Shown: positions 35,385 through 43,768 of the stretch, one piece after another
Position numbering within the stretch: position 1 is the first letter of the stretch
How the letters are laid out: every line of letters begins with the position of its first letter
Assembly: GCA_007692605.1 (NCBI GenBank)
Contig: REBS01000135.1
Coordinates: forward strand, 1 to 64,000
Length of the DNA: 64,000 nucleotides
From: Gemmatimonadales bacterium
GTDB lineage: Bacteria; Gemmatimonadota; Gemmatimonadetes; Longimicrobiales; Gaopeijiaceae
Direction of reading: 5' to 3'
Program-made: the position numbers and the translations under genes
Notes under the pieces: generated by a model
Told to the model about the DNA's origin: nothing
The model's database searches: none
The model's input: only the letters and a program-made list of their open reading frames with translations

Positions 35385-36115
35385 TCGGAGAGGGGCGGGG
35401 GTTCAGGTTGCTTTGAAGTAGTCGAACCCCCCGCGGTACCGAAGGGTTCCGGGAATCTCAGGGCGAGTTCCGAGCGGATCCGCGATTCCACGCCGTCGGG
35501 CTCGAGGAGCGCGTCCACGAGAACCGCGCGATCGTCCTCCTCGGCCAGGACCCGGTATCCGCTCGCCACCCGTTCGAGGAACCCGTCCCCCGAGGCCTCG
35601 ATCCGATCATCCACCTTTCCCGCCGTCCGTTGACGCGCCCGTCCTTCGGCCGCCGGAAGATCGAGGATGAGGACGAGATCCGGCCTCAGGCCGCCGGTCG
35701 CGAACGCGTTCAGCCGCCGGACCTCCTCGAGGGGAAGCCCCCGCCCGAAGCCCTGGTAGGCGAAGGTCGAGAACTCGAAGCGATCCGCGATCATGACGGC
35801 GCCCCGCTGGAGCGTCGGCCGCACGAACTCGCGCATGAAGGCGGCGCGGGCGGCCAGCATCAGAAAGAGTTCGGACTCCGCTCCGATCCTGAGCTCCTCC
35901 CGATCGAGGAGGATCTCCCGAACCGCCTCGCCGACCGCGGTCCCCCCAGGCTCCCTGGCTCGAACGGCCTCGATCCCGAGAGCATCGATCCAATGGGCCA
36001 GTCGCTCGACCTGCGTGGACTTGCCCGCCCCCTCGACCCCCTCGATCACCAGGAAAAGACCCCGACGCCCCTCCCCACGTGGGGAAGAGGCGCCGGAGCC
36101 CTCCGACGGATTCAT
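35381..36115 (-). CDS. tmk: thymidylate kinase
   Basis: Phosphorylates dTMP to dTDP. The 244 residues carry the P-loop GVEGAGKST (26-34), the REPGGT motif for dTMP binding, DRFEFSTFAYQG, and a LID segment with RARQRTAGKVDDRIE. The N-terminal 17 residues and the C-terminal Pro-rich tail (KQPEPPPLSE) are longer than usual. It lies four bases after the inositol-phosphate synthase gene and overlaps ctpA by ATGA. Confidence 0.95.
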   Translation of the reverse strand: MNPSEGSGASSPRGEGRRGLFLVIEGVEGAGKSTQVERLAHWIDALGIEAVRAREPGGTAVGEAVREILLDREELRIGAESELFLMLAARAAFMREFVRPTLQRGAVMIADRFEFSTFAYQGFGRGLPLEEVRRLNAFATGGLRPDLVLILDLPAAEGRARQRTAGKVDDRIEASGDGFLERVASGYRVLAEEDDRAVLVDALLEPDGVESRIRSELALRFPEPFGTAGGSTTSKQPEPPPLSE

Positions 36116-36119
36116 GGCG

Positions 36120-37439
36120 TCATTCCCCCTCGTAGTACTCGAGCCCCAGGTGGGTCAGGGGCTCCTCGCCACCCAGCCAGCGAAGCGTGTTCTTCAGCTT
36201 CTTGTGCTGGATGAAGAGGTCGTGCTCGGGATAGAGGCCCGCGGGCGTCTGCGGGCTCTTGAAGTAGAACGACAGCCATTCCTGGATCCCGCTCTGCCCG
36301 GAACGCTTGGCCAGGTCCAGGAAGAGCGCCAGGTCGAGGATGATCGGGGCGGCCAGGATCGAGTCCCGACAGAGGAAATCGACCTTGATCTGCATCTTGT
36401 AGCCCATCCACCCCACGATATCGATGTTGTCCCACCCCTCCTTGTTGTCGCCGCGCGGGGGGTAGTAGTTGATTCGCACCTTGTGATAGAGGTCCTTGTA
36501 GAGATCGGGGTACTTTTCGGGCTGCAGGATGTGCTCGAGCACGCTCAGCTTCGACTCCTCCTTCGTCTTGAAGGAGTCCGGGTCGTCGAGGACCGCCCCA
36601 TCGCGGTTGCCCAGGATGTTCGTCGAGAACCAGCCCTCGACGCCCAGCATGCGGGCCTTGAATCCCGGTGCCAGGATGGTCTTCATCATCGTCTGGCCCG
36701 TCTTGAAATCCTTTCCTGCGAGGGGCACGCCCCGCTCGATGGCGGCCTCTTCCAGCGCCGGAATGTCAGCCGAGAGGTTCGGCGCGCCGTTGGCGTACGG
36801 GACCCCCTCCATGATCGCCGCATACGCGTAGAGCATCGACGGAGCGATCGCCGGGTCGTTGTCGCGCATTCCCTGTTCGAAGGCCTCGAGCGTCTCGTGG
36901 ACCGCACCCGTGCGCAGGAAGATCTCGGTGCTCCCACACCAGACCATCACCAGGCGTTCACACCCGTTCTCCTCCTTGAAGCGGCGGAGGTCCTCGCGCA
37001 ACTGCCGGGCGAGTTCGAACTTGTTCTCGCCCTTCTTCACGTTCGGACCATCGAGTCGCCGGACGTACTCCTTGTCGAACACCGCCGGCATCGGCTTGAC
37101 CGACCGCAGGAAGTCCTCCATCGGGTCCAGGTGGTGGCGTTCGAGGACGCCGGCGTTCAACGCACTCTCGTATCCATCGTCAGGGATCGGGTCCCATGTG
37201 CCGAAGACAAGATCATCGAGCTCGGAGAGCGAAACGAAATCCTTGATGAGTGGCGTCCGGTCGTCGGTGCGCTTGCCCAGTCGGATCGTGTTCAACTGGG
37301 TCAGCGAACCGATGGGCTTCGCGAGGCCACGCCGGGCGGCCTCGACCCCCGCGACCACTGTGGTCGCGACGGCGCCGAATCCGGGGAGAAGGATGCCGAG
37401 GCGGCCGGTGGCCGGTTTAATCTCTGGTCGATCGCTCAC
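36120..37439 (-). CDS. ino1: inositol-1-phosphate (myo-inositol-3-phosphate) synthase
   Basis: Converts glucose-6-phosphate to inositol phosphate with bound NAD. The 439 residues show the N-terminal Rossmann motif LLPGFGAVATT (about 17-27), DFKTGQTMMKT, GNRDGAVLDDPDSFKTKEESK-like lysine-rich active-site loop, and VDFLCRDSILAAPIILDL. The layout matches the bacterial Ino1 seen in Bacteroidetes and related groups. It starts with GTG inside the end of the CDP-alcohol phosphotransferase gene (23-base overlap), which strongly suggests joint function in making an inositol phospholipid. Confidence 0.94.
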   Translation of the reverse strand: MSDRPEIKPATGRLGILLPGFGAVATTVVAGVEAARRGLAKPIGSLTQLNTIRLGKRTDDRTPLIKDFVSLSELDDLVFGTWDPIPDDGYESALNAGVLERHHLDPMEDFLRSVKPMPAVFDKEYVRRLDGPNVKKGENKFELARQLREDLRRFKEENGCERLVMVWCGSTEIFLRTGAVHETLEAFEQGMRDNDPAIAPSMLYAYAAIMEGVPYANGAPNLSADIPALEEAAIERGVPLAGKDFKTGQTMMKTILAPGFKARMLGVEGWFSTNILGNRDGAVLDDPDSFKTKEESKLSVLEHILQPEKYPDLYKDLYHKVRINYYPPRGDNKEGWDNIDIVGWMGYKMQIKVDFLCRDSILAAPIILDLALFLDLAKRSGQSGIQEWLSFYFKSPQTPAGLYPEHDLFIQHKKLKNTLRWLGGEEPLTHLGLEYYEGE

Positions 37440-38109
37440 TGATTGACTCCGTTCGCTCGATGTTGGAGGGCGGGGCCTGTGCCTCGTCGAGAGGCACGCC
37501 CGCCGCGTTTAGATAGACCCAGACGATTCGCTGGATCGCTGTAAGCACCGTGGTGATCGCCAGAATGACCAGGACCACCTTGAGTACGAGCCCGTCCCAC
37601 ATGAGCCCGAAGAAGAGGGATCCCCCCCCGAGGAGCGCCACACGCTCCGCCCGCTGCATGAACCCCACGCTGCAGTCGAGACCCAGTGCCTCGGCGCGGG
37701 CGCGTGTATAACTCACCATGACCGACCCGCCCATCGCCAGGGCGATCACGTAGATCATCCAGGCGTCGGCGAGTTCACGCCCATACTGGTTGTAGAGCGA
37801 GATCAGTCCGATGAAGACCACGATCTCGCTCATCCGGTCCAGCGTCGAGTCGTAGAACGACCCGAATTTCGACGCCAGCCCACTTTCGCGCGCCACCCGA
37901 CCGTCGAAAATGTCGACGAGCCCCCCGAGGAGCACGAAGAATCCCGCCCACCGCACGTGATCCATGTGGTAGAGGAGCCCCGCGAACACCGTCACCAGAA
38001 ACCCGAAACTGGTGAGGGCATTGGGGTGAACGCCCCATCGCACCAGAGCCCGGGTCACCGGTTCGATGATCCGGTAGACCGGGCCGCGGAGGTCCTTCAG
38101 GGATGCCAT
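37417..38109 (-). CDS. CDP-alcohol phosphatidyltransferase, candidate phosphatidylinositol-phosphate synthase
   Basis: Transfers a CDP-activated lipid head to an alcohol acceptor in the inner membrane. The family signature is exact: D66, D69-G70, A73-R74, G83, D87 and D91. Five or six hydrophobic segments cover most of the 230 residues. Because ino1 overlaps its end, the acceptor is probably inositol phosphate, giving phosphatidylinositol phosphate. By sequence alone it could equally be a PgsA-like enzyme. No matching phosphatase gene is adjacent. Confidence 0.85.
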   Translation of the reverse strand: MASLKDLRGPVYRIIEPVTRALVRWGVHPNALTSFGFLVTVFAGLLYHMDHVRWAGFFVLLGGLVDIFDGRVARESGLASKFGSFYDSTLDRMSEIVVFIGLISLYNQYGRELADAWMIYVIALAMGGSVMVSYTRARAEALGLDCSVGFMQRAERVALLGGGSLFFGLMWDGLVLKVVLVILAITTVLTAIQRIVWVYLNAAGVPLDEAQAPPSNIERTESISERSTRD

Positions 38110-38126
38110 GCGCGAAGCCGATCCGG

Positions 38127-38486
38127 TCAGGAGGGAAGGATGATACGGCTTTCCGAACCTTCCTGAATGCCCCTGGATATGGTCTCGTTCACCCTCTGCA
38201 GGAGCTTGTCGAAGTTCGACTGCGCGGCGACGAGACGCTGGTATTCGGGCTTCGACTGGAGGTCTCCGGCCATCTCCTCATACCGGTTGCGGTCCTCTTC
38301 CGAAGGCTCCTGGCCCGCCTGGAGTTGCGTTACGAGCGATTGCTCGAGTTTCTGCAGCTCGTTCTTGAGCGTGTTCAGCTCCCGATCCTCATCGAGTCCC
38401 GATGCCGCCCGCTTCAGGGCCTTGTACTCGTCGGTCCGTCCGAGAGCCTCTCCGAGTTCCTTCGCCATCTCTTCGATCTTCGACAT
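38127..38486 (-). CDS. YlbF family protein
   Basis: A 119-residue, almost wholly helical cytoplasmic protein of the YlbF/YmcA family. In Bacillus, members bind RNase Y and tune mRNA decay and development. Seen here: [27 protein letters not shown], a charged middle helix, and FDKLLQRVNETISRGI near the C-terminus. Its first 98 bases overlap the end of prmC in another frame, so translation may be coupled. YmcA/YaaT partners are not in the window. Confidence 0.85.
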   Translation of the reverse strand: MSKIEEMAKELGEALGRTDEYKALKRAASGLDEDRELNTLKNELQKLEQSLVTQLQAGQEPSEEDRNRYEEMAGDLQSKPEYQRLVAAQSNFDKLLQRVNETISRGIQEGSESRIILPS

Positions 38487-39435
38487 CCATCAATCCTTGC
38501 TCTGAGGAAACTGTTTCGCCAATCCATCCGGAGAGGACGATCCGGTCCCGTCCGGCCATATCCCGGAGCACCACCGGCCGCTCCCAGCCGGGATGCCCTC
38601 GAATCCACTCCGCCACCCGGGGGGCCTGACCGGCCCCCACTTCCAACGCCATGAACCCACCCGGTCGGAGGATCCGGCCCCCATCGGCCACCAACCTTCC
38701 ATAGAAGGCCAGACCGTCGTCACCGGCCTCGAGCGCGATCCGCGGCTCGAAGTCGCGAACCTCGGGTGCCAGCTCCGCCCACTCTCCCGGGGCGACATAG
38801 GGCGGATTCGACACCAGCACGTCGAACCGCTCTCCGGTCCCGATGGGCTCGACAAGGTCGCCCTCGAGGAACTCGACGCGCCCGGTCATTCCCAACCGTT
38901 CGGCATTCTCGCGGGCCACCTCGAGTGCCGCCCCCGACCGGTCCACGCCGACCACTCTTCGAAACGGTCCCTCCGCGAGCAGCGAAAGCGCGATCGCGCC
39001 GCTGCCCGTCCCCACATCGATCGCCTCGAGGTCTTCGCGGCCCCACTCGCGCACCCGCGAGAGGACCGCCTCGACCAGCTCTTCGGTTTCGGGACGGGGA
39101 ATCAGCACCCGTTCGTCGACCGCAAGCTCCAGCTCCCGAAAGGAGGCGACACCGAGAATGTACTGCAAGGGCCGACGTCGTGCCCGCTCCAGGAGCCGGG
39201 GCCTGAACGCCGAGAGCTCCGTCGCGCTGAGCGGCCGCTCGTGGTGGAGGTACAGGTCGAGCCGCCGCATGTCCAGGGTGTCGGCCAGCAGGTGCTCCAC
39301 ATCGCTGCGCACATCGGTGATCCCCTTGTCCTCGAGATACCGGGTGCTCCAGCGAAGGAGTCGGAGAACCGACCACGGCTTTCCTTCCTCCGGTGGATCC
39401 ACCGGATCCCGAAAGCGGGGAGGGGAGTCCGTCAC
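38389..39435 (-). CDS. prmC: peptide chain release factor N5-glutamine methyltransferase
   Basis: Methylates the GGQ glutamine of release factors RF1 and RF2. The 348 residues show an N-terminal helical substrate domain, then [25 protein letters not shown] motif [13 protein letters not shown], and the catalytic NPPYVAPGE. The conserved domain ends near DRIVLSGW; about 35 further residues are unconserved and run through the start of ylbF. GTG 39435 overlaps the prfA stop (GTGA), placing it directly after its own substrate gene, the usual prfA-prmC order. Confidence 0.94.
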   Translation of the reverse strand: MTDSPPRFRDPVDPPEEGKPWSVLRLLRWSTRYLEDKGITDVRSDVEHLLADTLDMRRLDLYLHHERPLSATELSAFRPRLLERARRRPLQYILGVASFRELELAVDERVLIPRPETEELVEAVLSRVREWGREDLEAIDVGTGSGAIALSLLAEGPFRRVVGVDRSGAALEVARENAERLGMTGRVEFLEGDLVEPIGTGERFDVLVSNPPYVAPGEWAELAPEVRDFEPRIALEAGDDGLAFYGRLVADGGRILRPGGFMALEVGAGQAPRVAEWIRGHPGWERPVVLRDMAGRDRIVLSGWIGETVSSEQGLMDVEDRRDGEGTRRGSRTDRRVQGPEAGGIGTR

Positions 39436-40526
39436 ATCAGCTCCTCGAGCCGCTCTTCCTCGTCCGCCAGTCGCAGGGCATCGAGTACGGGTGTGAGCTC
39501 TCCCTCCAGGACCTGATCCAGCTGGTGCAGCGTCAGCCCGATCCGATGGTCCGTGACCCGGTTCTGCGGAAAGTTGTACGTGCGGATCTTCGCCGAACGG
39601 TCACCGGTTCCGACCTGTGCCTTCCGGTCGCGGGCGCGCTCCGCCTCCCGCTCCGCGATTTCCCGATCCAGGAGCCGGCTGCGCAGTACCTTCATCGCCT
39701 TGTTGCGATTCTTCAGTTGTGACTTCTCGTCCTGACAGGTCACGACGAGTCCGGTGGGAAGGTGAGTGATCCGCACCGCGGAGTCCGTCGTATTCACGGA
39801 CTGGCCTCCGGGGCCCGAGGAACGAAACACGTCGATTCGGAGTTCCGAGGGGTCGATCGACACCTCGACCTCCTCGGCCTCGGGGAGAACCGCCACGGTC
39901 GCGGCGGAGGTGTGAATCCTCCCCTGACTCTCGGTCTCGGGAACCCGCTGCACTCGGTGCACCCCGGACTCGAAGCGCAGCGCTCCGTAGGCCCCATCTC
40001 CCCGAACCGTGACGACCGCTTCGCGTACCGACCCCGGAATCCCCTCCGACAGGTCGATCAATTCCACGGTCCAGCGCTGCGATTCGGCGAAGCGACGATA
40101 CATGCGCAGAAGGTCGGCCGCGAAGAGCCCCGCCTCGTCGCCTCCGGTCCCGGCGCGGATCTCGAGCACCGCGTCTCTCGCGGCGAGCGGATCCTTCGGA
40201 ACCAGAAGTCGGAGCGCCCGATCGGCGAGCCCCTCGAGACGCGCCTCCAGCTCGATCACCTCGGCCTCGGCCAGCGCCCGCATCTCGGAATCGTCGGTCC
40301 CCTCGGTGAGTTCGCGTGCACCCCGCCACTCGGCGAGCGCCTCGCGCAACTCCCCCGCCGTCCGGGCGATGGGCTCCAGCTCGGAGCGCTCCCGACCCAG
40401 GTCCCGGAGTCGATCCGGGTCGCGCGCCACCTCGGGATCACCGAGTCGCACGGTGACCGCGTCGAACCGCTCGACCGCGTCGTCGAGGCGATGAAGCAGG
40501 CGGTCATCGATCGGGGAAGCCGTCAC
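39432..40526 (-). CDS. prfA: peptide chain release factor 1
   Basis: Ends translation at UAA and UAG. GTG 40526 gives 364 residues. It shows the domain-1 helices, the GTGGDEA block, [14 protein letters not shown] carrying the stop-codon-reading P-x-T position (here PET), and GPGGQSVN with the GGQ methylated by PrmC, whose gene follows. The C-terminus [13 protein letters not shown] is family-like. The longer frame overlaps rpmE and was not used. No strong ribosome-binding site precedes the GTG, so the start could shift a little. Confidence 0.94.
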   Translation of the reverse strand: MTASPIDDRLLHRLDDAVERFDAVTVRLGDPEVARDPDRLRDLGRERSELEPIARTAGELREALAEWRGARELTEGTDDSEMRALAEAEVIELEARLEGLADRALRLLVPKDPLAARDAVLEIRAGTGGDEAGLFAADLLRMYRRFAESQRWTVELIDLSEGIPGSVREAVVTVRGDGAYGALRFESGVHRVQRVPETESQGRIHTSAATVAVLPEAEEVEVSIDPSELRIDVFRSSGPGGQSVNTTDSAVRITHLPTGLVVTCQDEKSQLKNRNKAMKVLRSRLLDREIAEREAERARDRKAQVGTGDRSAKIRTYNFPQNRVTDHRIGLTLHQLDQVLEGELTPVLDALRLADEEERLEELM

Positions 40527-40560
40527 CGGTGGGATCGAAGCGGAACGAAGTGGAGTCGAA

Positions 40561-40583
40561 GCCCCGGGGGATTCTCCCCGGGC
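40561..40583 (-). other. hairpin between rpmE and prfA
   Basis: GC-rich stem of eight pairs (GCCCGGGG with CCCCGGGC, one bulged C) around a six-base loop, 10 bases past the rpmE stop. There is no U-tract, so it may slow polymerase, protect the rpmE message or do nothing. Confidence 0.35.
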
Positions 40584-40593
40584 CCTTCGAAAG

Positions 40594-40800
40594 CTACTTC
40601 TTTTCTCCGTACTTGCGGTTGAACCGCTCCACACGACCGGCCGTATCGACCAGGCGCTGCTTGCCCGTGTAGAACGGATGGCACACGGAACAGATTTCGA
40701 CGCGGATCTCGGTGTCCTGCGTGGTACGGGTCTCGATCACCGTGCCGCACGCGCACACGATGTTCGTCGGCTTGTATTGAGGGTGGATCCCTTGCTTCAT
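40594..40800 (-). CDS. rpmE: 50S ribosomal protein L31 (zinc-type)
   Basis: Small ribosomal protein bridging the two subunits. The 68 residues begin [10 protein letters not shown] and hold four cysteines (C16, C18, C37, C40), so this is the zinc-binding form and not the zinc-free paralogue used in zinc shortage. HPFYTGKQR and the basic C-terminus are family-typical. A GGAG site lies seven bases before ATG 40800. A hairpin in the leader at 40825-40847 may mediate feedback control. Confidence 0.97.
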   Translation of the reverse strand: MKQGIHPQYKPTNIVCACGTVIETRTTQDTEIRVEICSVCHPFYTGKQRLVDTAGRVERFNRKYGEKK

Positions 40801-40824
40801 CACTCGTCTCCAGTCCGGAAAAGT

Positions 40825-40847
40825 AACGGGCCTCGGAACGGCCCGTT
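40825..40847 (-). promoter_or_regulatory. rpmE leader hairpin
   Basis: AACGGGCC (40825-40832) pairs perfectly with GGCCCGTT (40840-40847) around a seven-base loop. It is followed on the minus strand by ACTTTT, and then by the rpmE ribosome-binding site. It could act as an attenuator or as a binding site for L31, as L31 leader RNAs do in other phyla. Homology to a known leader is not shown. Confidence 0.5.
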
Positions 40848-40861
40848 GTGTATAGCCCGGG

Positions 40862-40909
40862 AAATATAGAAGAGGGCCGCAGCGGGTTCAACCTCACACC
40901 CGCCGCAGC
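40862..40909 (-). terminator. Rho-independent terminator after ferritin-like gene
   Basis: A 12-pair stem, 40876-40887 with 40898-40909 (two G-U pairs), with a ten-base loop, followed on the minus strand by CCTCTTCTATATTT. It ends the ferritin-like transcript 21 bases past its stop and overlaps the proposed rpmE promoter. Confidence 0.65.
40863..40891 (-). promoter_or_regulatory. candidate sigma-70-type promoter for rpmE
   Basis: On the minus strand, TTGAAC (40891-40886), a 17-base spacer, then TATATT (40868-40863). The start of transcription would fall near 40856, just before the leader hairpin. The match is moderate and the -35 overlaps the upstream terminator. Confidence 0.4.
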
Positions 40910-40929
40910 TCTCCTCCCTGCCGGGATTT

Positions 40930-41361
40930 TCACTCCTTCCAGTTCTTGAGCCGACGCTCGATCTCTTCCTTGTGACCGGTCTCGTCGACGATCAGGTCCT
41001 CGAGCCGAACCTTGAGCGCCGTGAGGCCCAGTTCCTCGGCCTGCTTGACCCGTTTCTCGTACCGTTCGATCGTCTCGGACTCGGCACGATGCGCGATCTC
41101 GAGCATTTCCCGGTTGTCGCGGGTGAGCGTCACGGGCAGAGCCTCGGTCGTGGGTGTCCCCCCGAGGGCGACGATCTTGTCCGCCAGGAACTGCGCGTGC
41201 CCCAGTTCGTCGGGAATCTCGCCTTCGAAAAACGTTCGGAGCTCCTGCCGGTACGGTCCCGTCGCCAGGCTCGCAAAGGAGCGATAGGTGATGACGGCCT
41301 GATACTCGGCGGAAAGATCCTTGTTCAGTCCGTCGAGAAGTTCCTCCATCGTGGTTGCCAT
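40930..41361 (-). CDS. ferritin-like di-iron protein
   Basis: Four-helix-bundle protein of 143 residues with a ferritin-like carboxylate pattern: E19 (SAEYQ), E52-x-x-H55 (DELGH), acidic residues near E94-E99, and E127-x-x-H130 (DETGH). This spacing fits bacterioferritin/rubrerythrin-like proteins that bind two irons for storage or peroxide removal. It has no rubredoxin domain and no clear haem methionine. It is a single-gene unit with a terminator just downstream. Confidence 0.85.
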   Translation of the reverse strand: MATTMEELLDGLNKDLSAEYQAVITYRSFASLATGPYRQELRTFFEGEIPDELGHAQFLADKIVALGGTPTTEALPVTLTRDNREMLEIAHRAESETIERYEKRVKQAEELGLTALKVRLEDLIVDETGHKEEIERRLKNWKE

Positions 41362-41430
41362 TCGATCGACCTCCTGAGGTGGCCGGAGCAGGTGATTTCG
41401 TGTCGGGTGATCCGCGAAGAGGCCGGGGCC

Positions 41431-43017
41431 TCATCCACGCTCAGGAACCCCTGAACCGGGTCCTCCGTTCCGCTCCGGTGACCGCCGCCAGACCCTCAAC
41501 CACGCGATCCCCAGGAGCACCCCCGCCAGGGGGGCCGAAAGGCGTGCCAGGTGGGTCGCCGGCGTCGGAGAGCCCAATGCCGGAAGGCCGACGCGGACCC
41601 GCTCCCGGCCACTCCCCGGCACGGGGGTCAGGGGAAGCGCCTTGCCGCGAGCGGTCCACGCCCCGGCCGGGCCCCCGAGGCTGCTCCGGACCACGGGCAG
41701 CCCGTACTCGAAGGCGCGCAGGCGCAGCATCCGTTCCTGCTGAAGGAGCGGAGTGCCCCGTAAAAACGGAATCCGGCCTCCCCCGGTGAGCATGGCGTCA
41801 TTGCCCACATGAAGGAGGAGGGTGGCGCCCCGCCGCCGGAGTTCGGCGACCCCCCGGGGGAATAGGAACTCGAAACAGATCAGCGCGCCGACCCGCCGCC
41901 CGGCATGGTCGAAGGGCTCCGGGATGGCTCCGGGAGCGAGTCCTCCCCCCTCGCCGCCCGGCCGCACGAGTCGGGAACGCTCGATGACCGGCACGAGCCA
42001 TCGCTTCCTGTGTGCGAGTTCCGCCAACCCGTCGACGTCGATGCGGACCAGCGCATTGAACCGGATCCCTCCCTCCTCCCAGCGGGCCCCCACGACCGGG
42101 GGACGCGCCCCGACCCCCGAGGGTCGGATCCGGGCGTCGGGCAGGACGCTCTCGGGCCAGAGGTCCGCCGGCCCGACCTGCACCCCGCGGGTGATCTCGG
42201 TGCGTCGCAGCTCCGGGTCCGAGAGCGCCTCACGGCTGAGCGGCATCTGGACCAGGATCATCTCCCCCGGTTCCGGGCTCGTCCTCGCGGCGGTGTCCGC
42301 AGCCGTCCCGCCCGCGCCGACGCCCCCGGAACCGGCGCGGAGGCCGAGATCGGCGGTCAGGACCACTATCGTCAGCACGCCCAGCCACGCCCCGCCCGCC
42401 CACTTCTCCGCCCGTCGAGCCTCGGCCGGGGTGCGATCCGCCCCCGCTGAGCCGACGAGCATCGCGAGCGCAGCCGCTCCCGCGGCCCAGATCGCCATCG
42501 TCGCCGTCCCCCCGACGAGGGCAGCCGGCGCAAGCAGCGAGGGAGTGGAGACGAAGGCGGAGGCGAGCTCGGGACGGGGCAGGTGCAGCAGGGGGAGGGC
42601 GGTCGGAAGCCACTCGACGAGCAGCCATCCCGCCCCGAAGACCACGGGAAAGGGAAGTCCCCCACGGGCCCGGGCCATCAGCGCGAAGACGAGCGCGGCC
42701 AGGACCGCGTGGGAGCTCCAGACGACGAGCCCGGCCAGGATGCCCCCTGCCGGCCCGAACCAGGGTTCTGCCGCCGAAGGGACCCAGTGGAGGGCGACGA
42801 CGCTGAACGCCGCCCCCATCAGAAACCCCGCCCGGGCCGCATCGACCCGCCGGGGAGCTCGAAGCAGGGCTCGGGCGACGAGGGCCAGCCCCCCCAGGAT
42901 CAGGAGCGCCCGCACCGCCCCGTCCAGGCCGGTCGGAACTCCGGGCACCGGGGGAAGCAGCGCGACCCCGTGCAGGACCCCGCCGAGGAGTGCGGTCCGA
43001 AGGGACCGCGTCCTCAC
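41431..43017 (-). CDS. lnt: apolipoprotein N-acyltransferase (divergent Lnt)
   Basis: Adds the third acyl chain to lipoproteins at the outer face of the inner membrane. Of 528 residues, the first 230 hold about six to eight hydrophobic segments and the rest is a nitrilase-type domain. The catalytic triad is recognisable as E289 (LWPES), K338 (HRKRWLVP) and C381 (LICFEF), with a final hydrophobic segment near 495-512. Identity to E. coli Lnt is limited, so this is a divergent member. GTG 43017 is the assigned start. Confidence 0.85.
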   Translation of the reverse strand: MRTRSLRTALLGGVLHGVALLPPVPGVPTGLDGAVRALLILGGLALVARALLRAPRRVDAARAGFLMGAAFSVVALHWVPSAAEPWFGPAGGILAGLVVWSSHAVLAALVFALMARARGGLPFPVVFGAGWLLVEWLPTALPLLHLPRPELASAFVSTPSLLAPAALVGGTATMAIWAAGAAALAMLVGSAGADRTPAEARRAEKWAGGAWLGVLTIVVLTADLGLRAGSGGVGAGGTAADTAARTSPEPGEMILVQMPLSREALSDPELRRTEITRGVQVGPADLWPESVLPDARIRPSGVGARPPVVGARWEEGGIRFNALVRIDVDGLAELAHRKRWLVPVIERSRLVRPGGEGGGLAPGAIPEPFDHAGRRVGALICFEFLFPRGVAELRRRGATLLLHVGNDAMLTGGGRIPFLRGTPLLQQERMLRLRAFEYGLPVVRSSLGGPAGAWTARGKALPLTPVPGSGRERVRVGLPALGSPTPATHLARLSAPLAGVLLGIAWLRVWRRSPERNGGPGSGVPERG

Positions 43018-43030
43018 GGGACCCCGATGC

Positions 43031-43768
43031 TCAACGCGGCTCCCCGCTCATGCGAGGGCCCCACAGGTACTGGCCTCCAATACGGACCTGCAGGTACGGG
43101 GAGTTCTGCACGAACTCCCAGCGCCCCTCACCCACCACCCGAAATCCGGCCGCCACGGGAAGCTCGACTCCGGCGTGCACATTGAACCCGGCACGGATCT
43201 GATCCAGAAGATCATCGACGAAGGTGTCTTCGATGCTCTCCCCACCCCCCTGCATCACGTGGGCCGTTCCCCCCACCCCGGCATACGTAAGCACGCCCAG
43301 GGGCACGCTCCAGATCATGTGCACGTCGGCGTTCATGGCGAAATCCGTGAGGGTGATCCGGCCCAGGTCGACCTCGACCTCCTCACCCGTCTGGTCGAAG
43401 ACGAGCGACTCGAGGGACTCCTCGAGGCTGCGGACCCGCTCCCGGTCCAGTCGCGAACTCCAGCGCGAAAATCCGGTGGTGACCCGCACCCCCGGTCCCA
43501 GGAAGCCCAGGTCCAGGCGAGCCCCCAGCGACCGGGTGTTCTCGACCCCGTCGGGCATCACGTACCCGGCATCGAGCATCAGCCCCCGGAAGGTCAGGTT
43601 TTCATAGTCGAAGTCCGCGAGCCCCTGCGCCTTCAGGGGCGCCGCCCCCAGGAGAAGGAGGAGGGCGAACACGACCCCCAGAATGACCACGGCCGCGCCA
43701 AGGACACGTGCGGCAACGGTGAGACCGCCTCCCGAATCGCGGGAGCCCGGTCGGTCAAGAAGCCCCAT
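43031..43768 (-). CDS. outer-membrane beta-barrel-like protein
   Basis: No named family is recognised. A hydrophobic segment (about residues 20-45) ends in LKAQG, fitting a signal peptide cut after the alanine. The following 200 residues alternate polar and non-polar residues in short strands ([33 protein letters not shown]), as in small beta-barrels. An outer-membrane location is inferred. Its start overlaps the end of hemL by 14 bases and lnt lies just downstream. Confidence 0.65.
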   Translation of the reverse strand: MGLLDRPGSRDSGGGLTVAARVLGAAVVILGVVFALLLLLGAAPLKAQGLADFDYENLTFRGLMLDAGYVMPDGVENTRSLGARLDLGFLGPGVRVTTGFSRWSSRLDRERVRSLEESLESLVFDQTGEEVEVDLGRITLTDFAMNADVHMIWSVPLGVLTYAGVGGTAHVMQGGGESIEDTFVDDLLDQIRAGFNVHAGVELPVAAGFRVVGEGRWEFVQNSPYLQVRIGGQYLWGPRMSGEPR

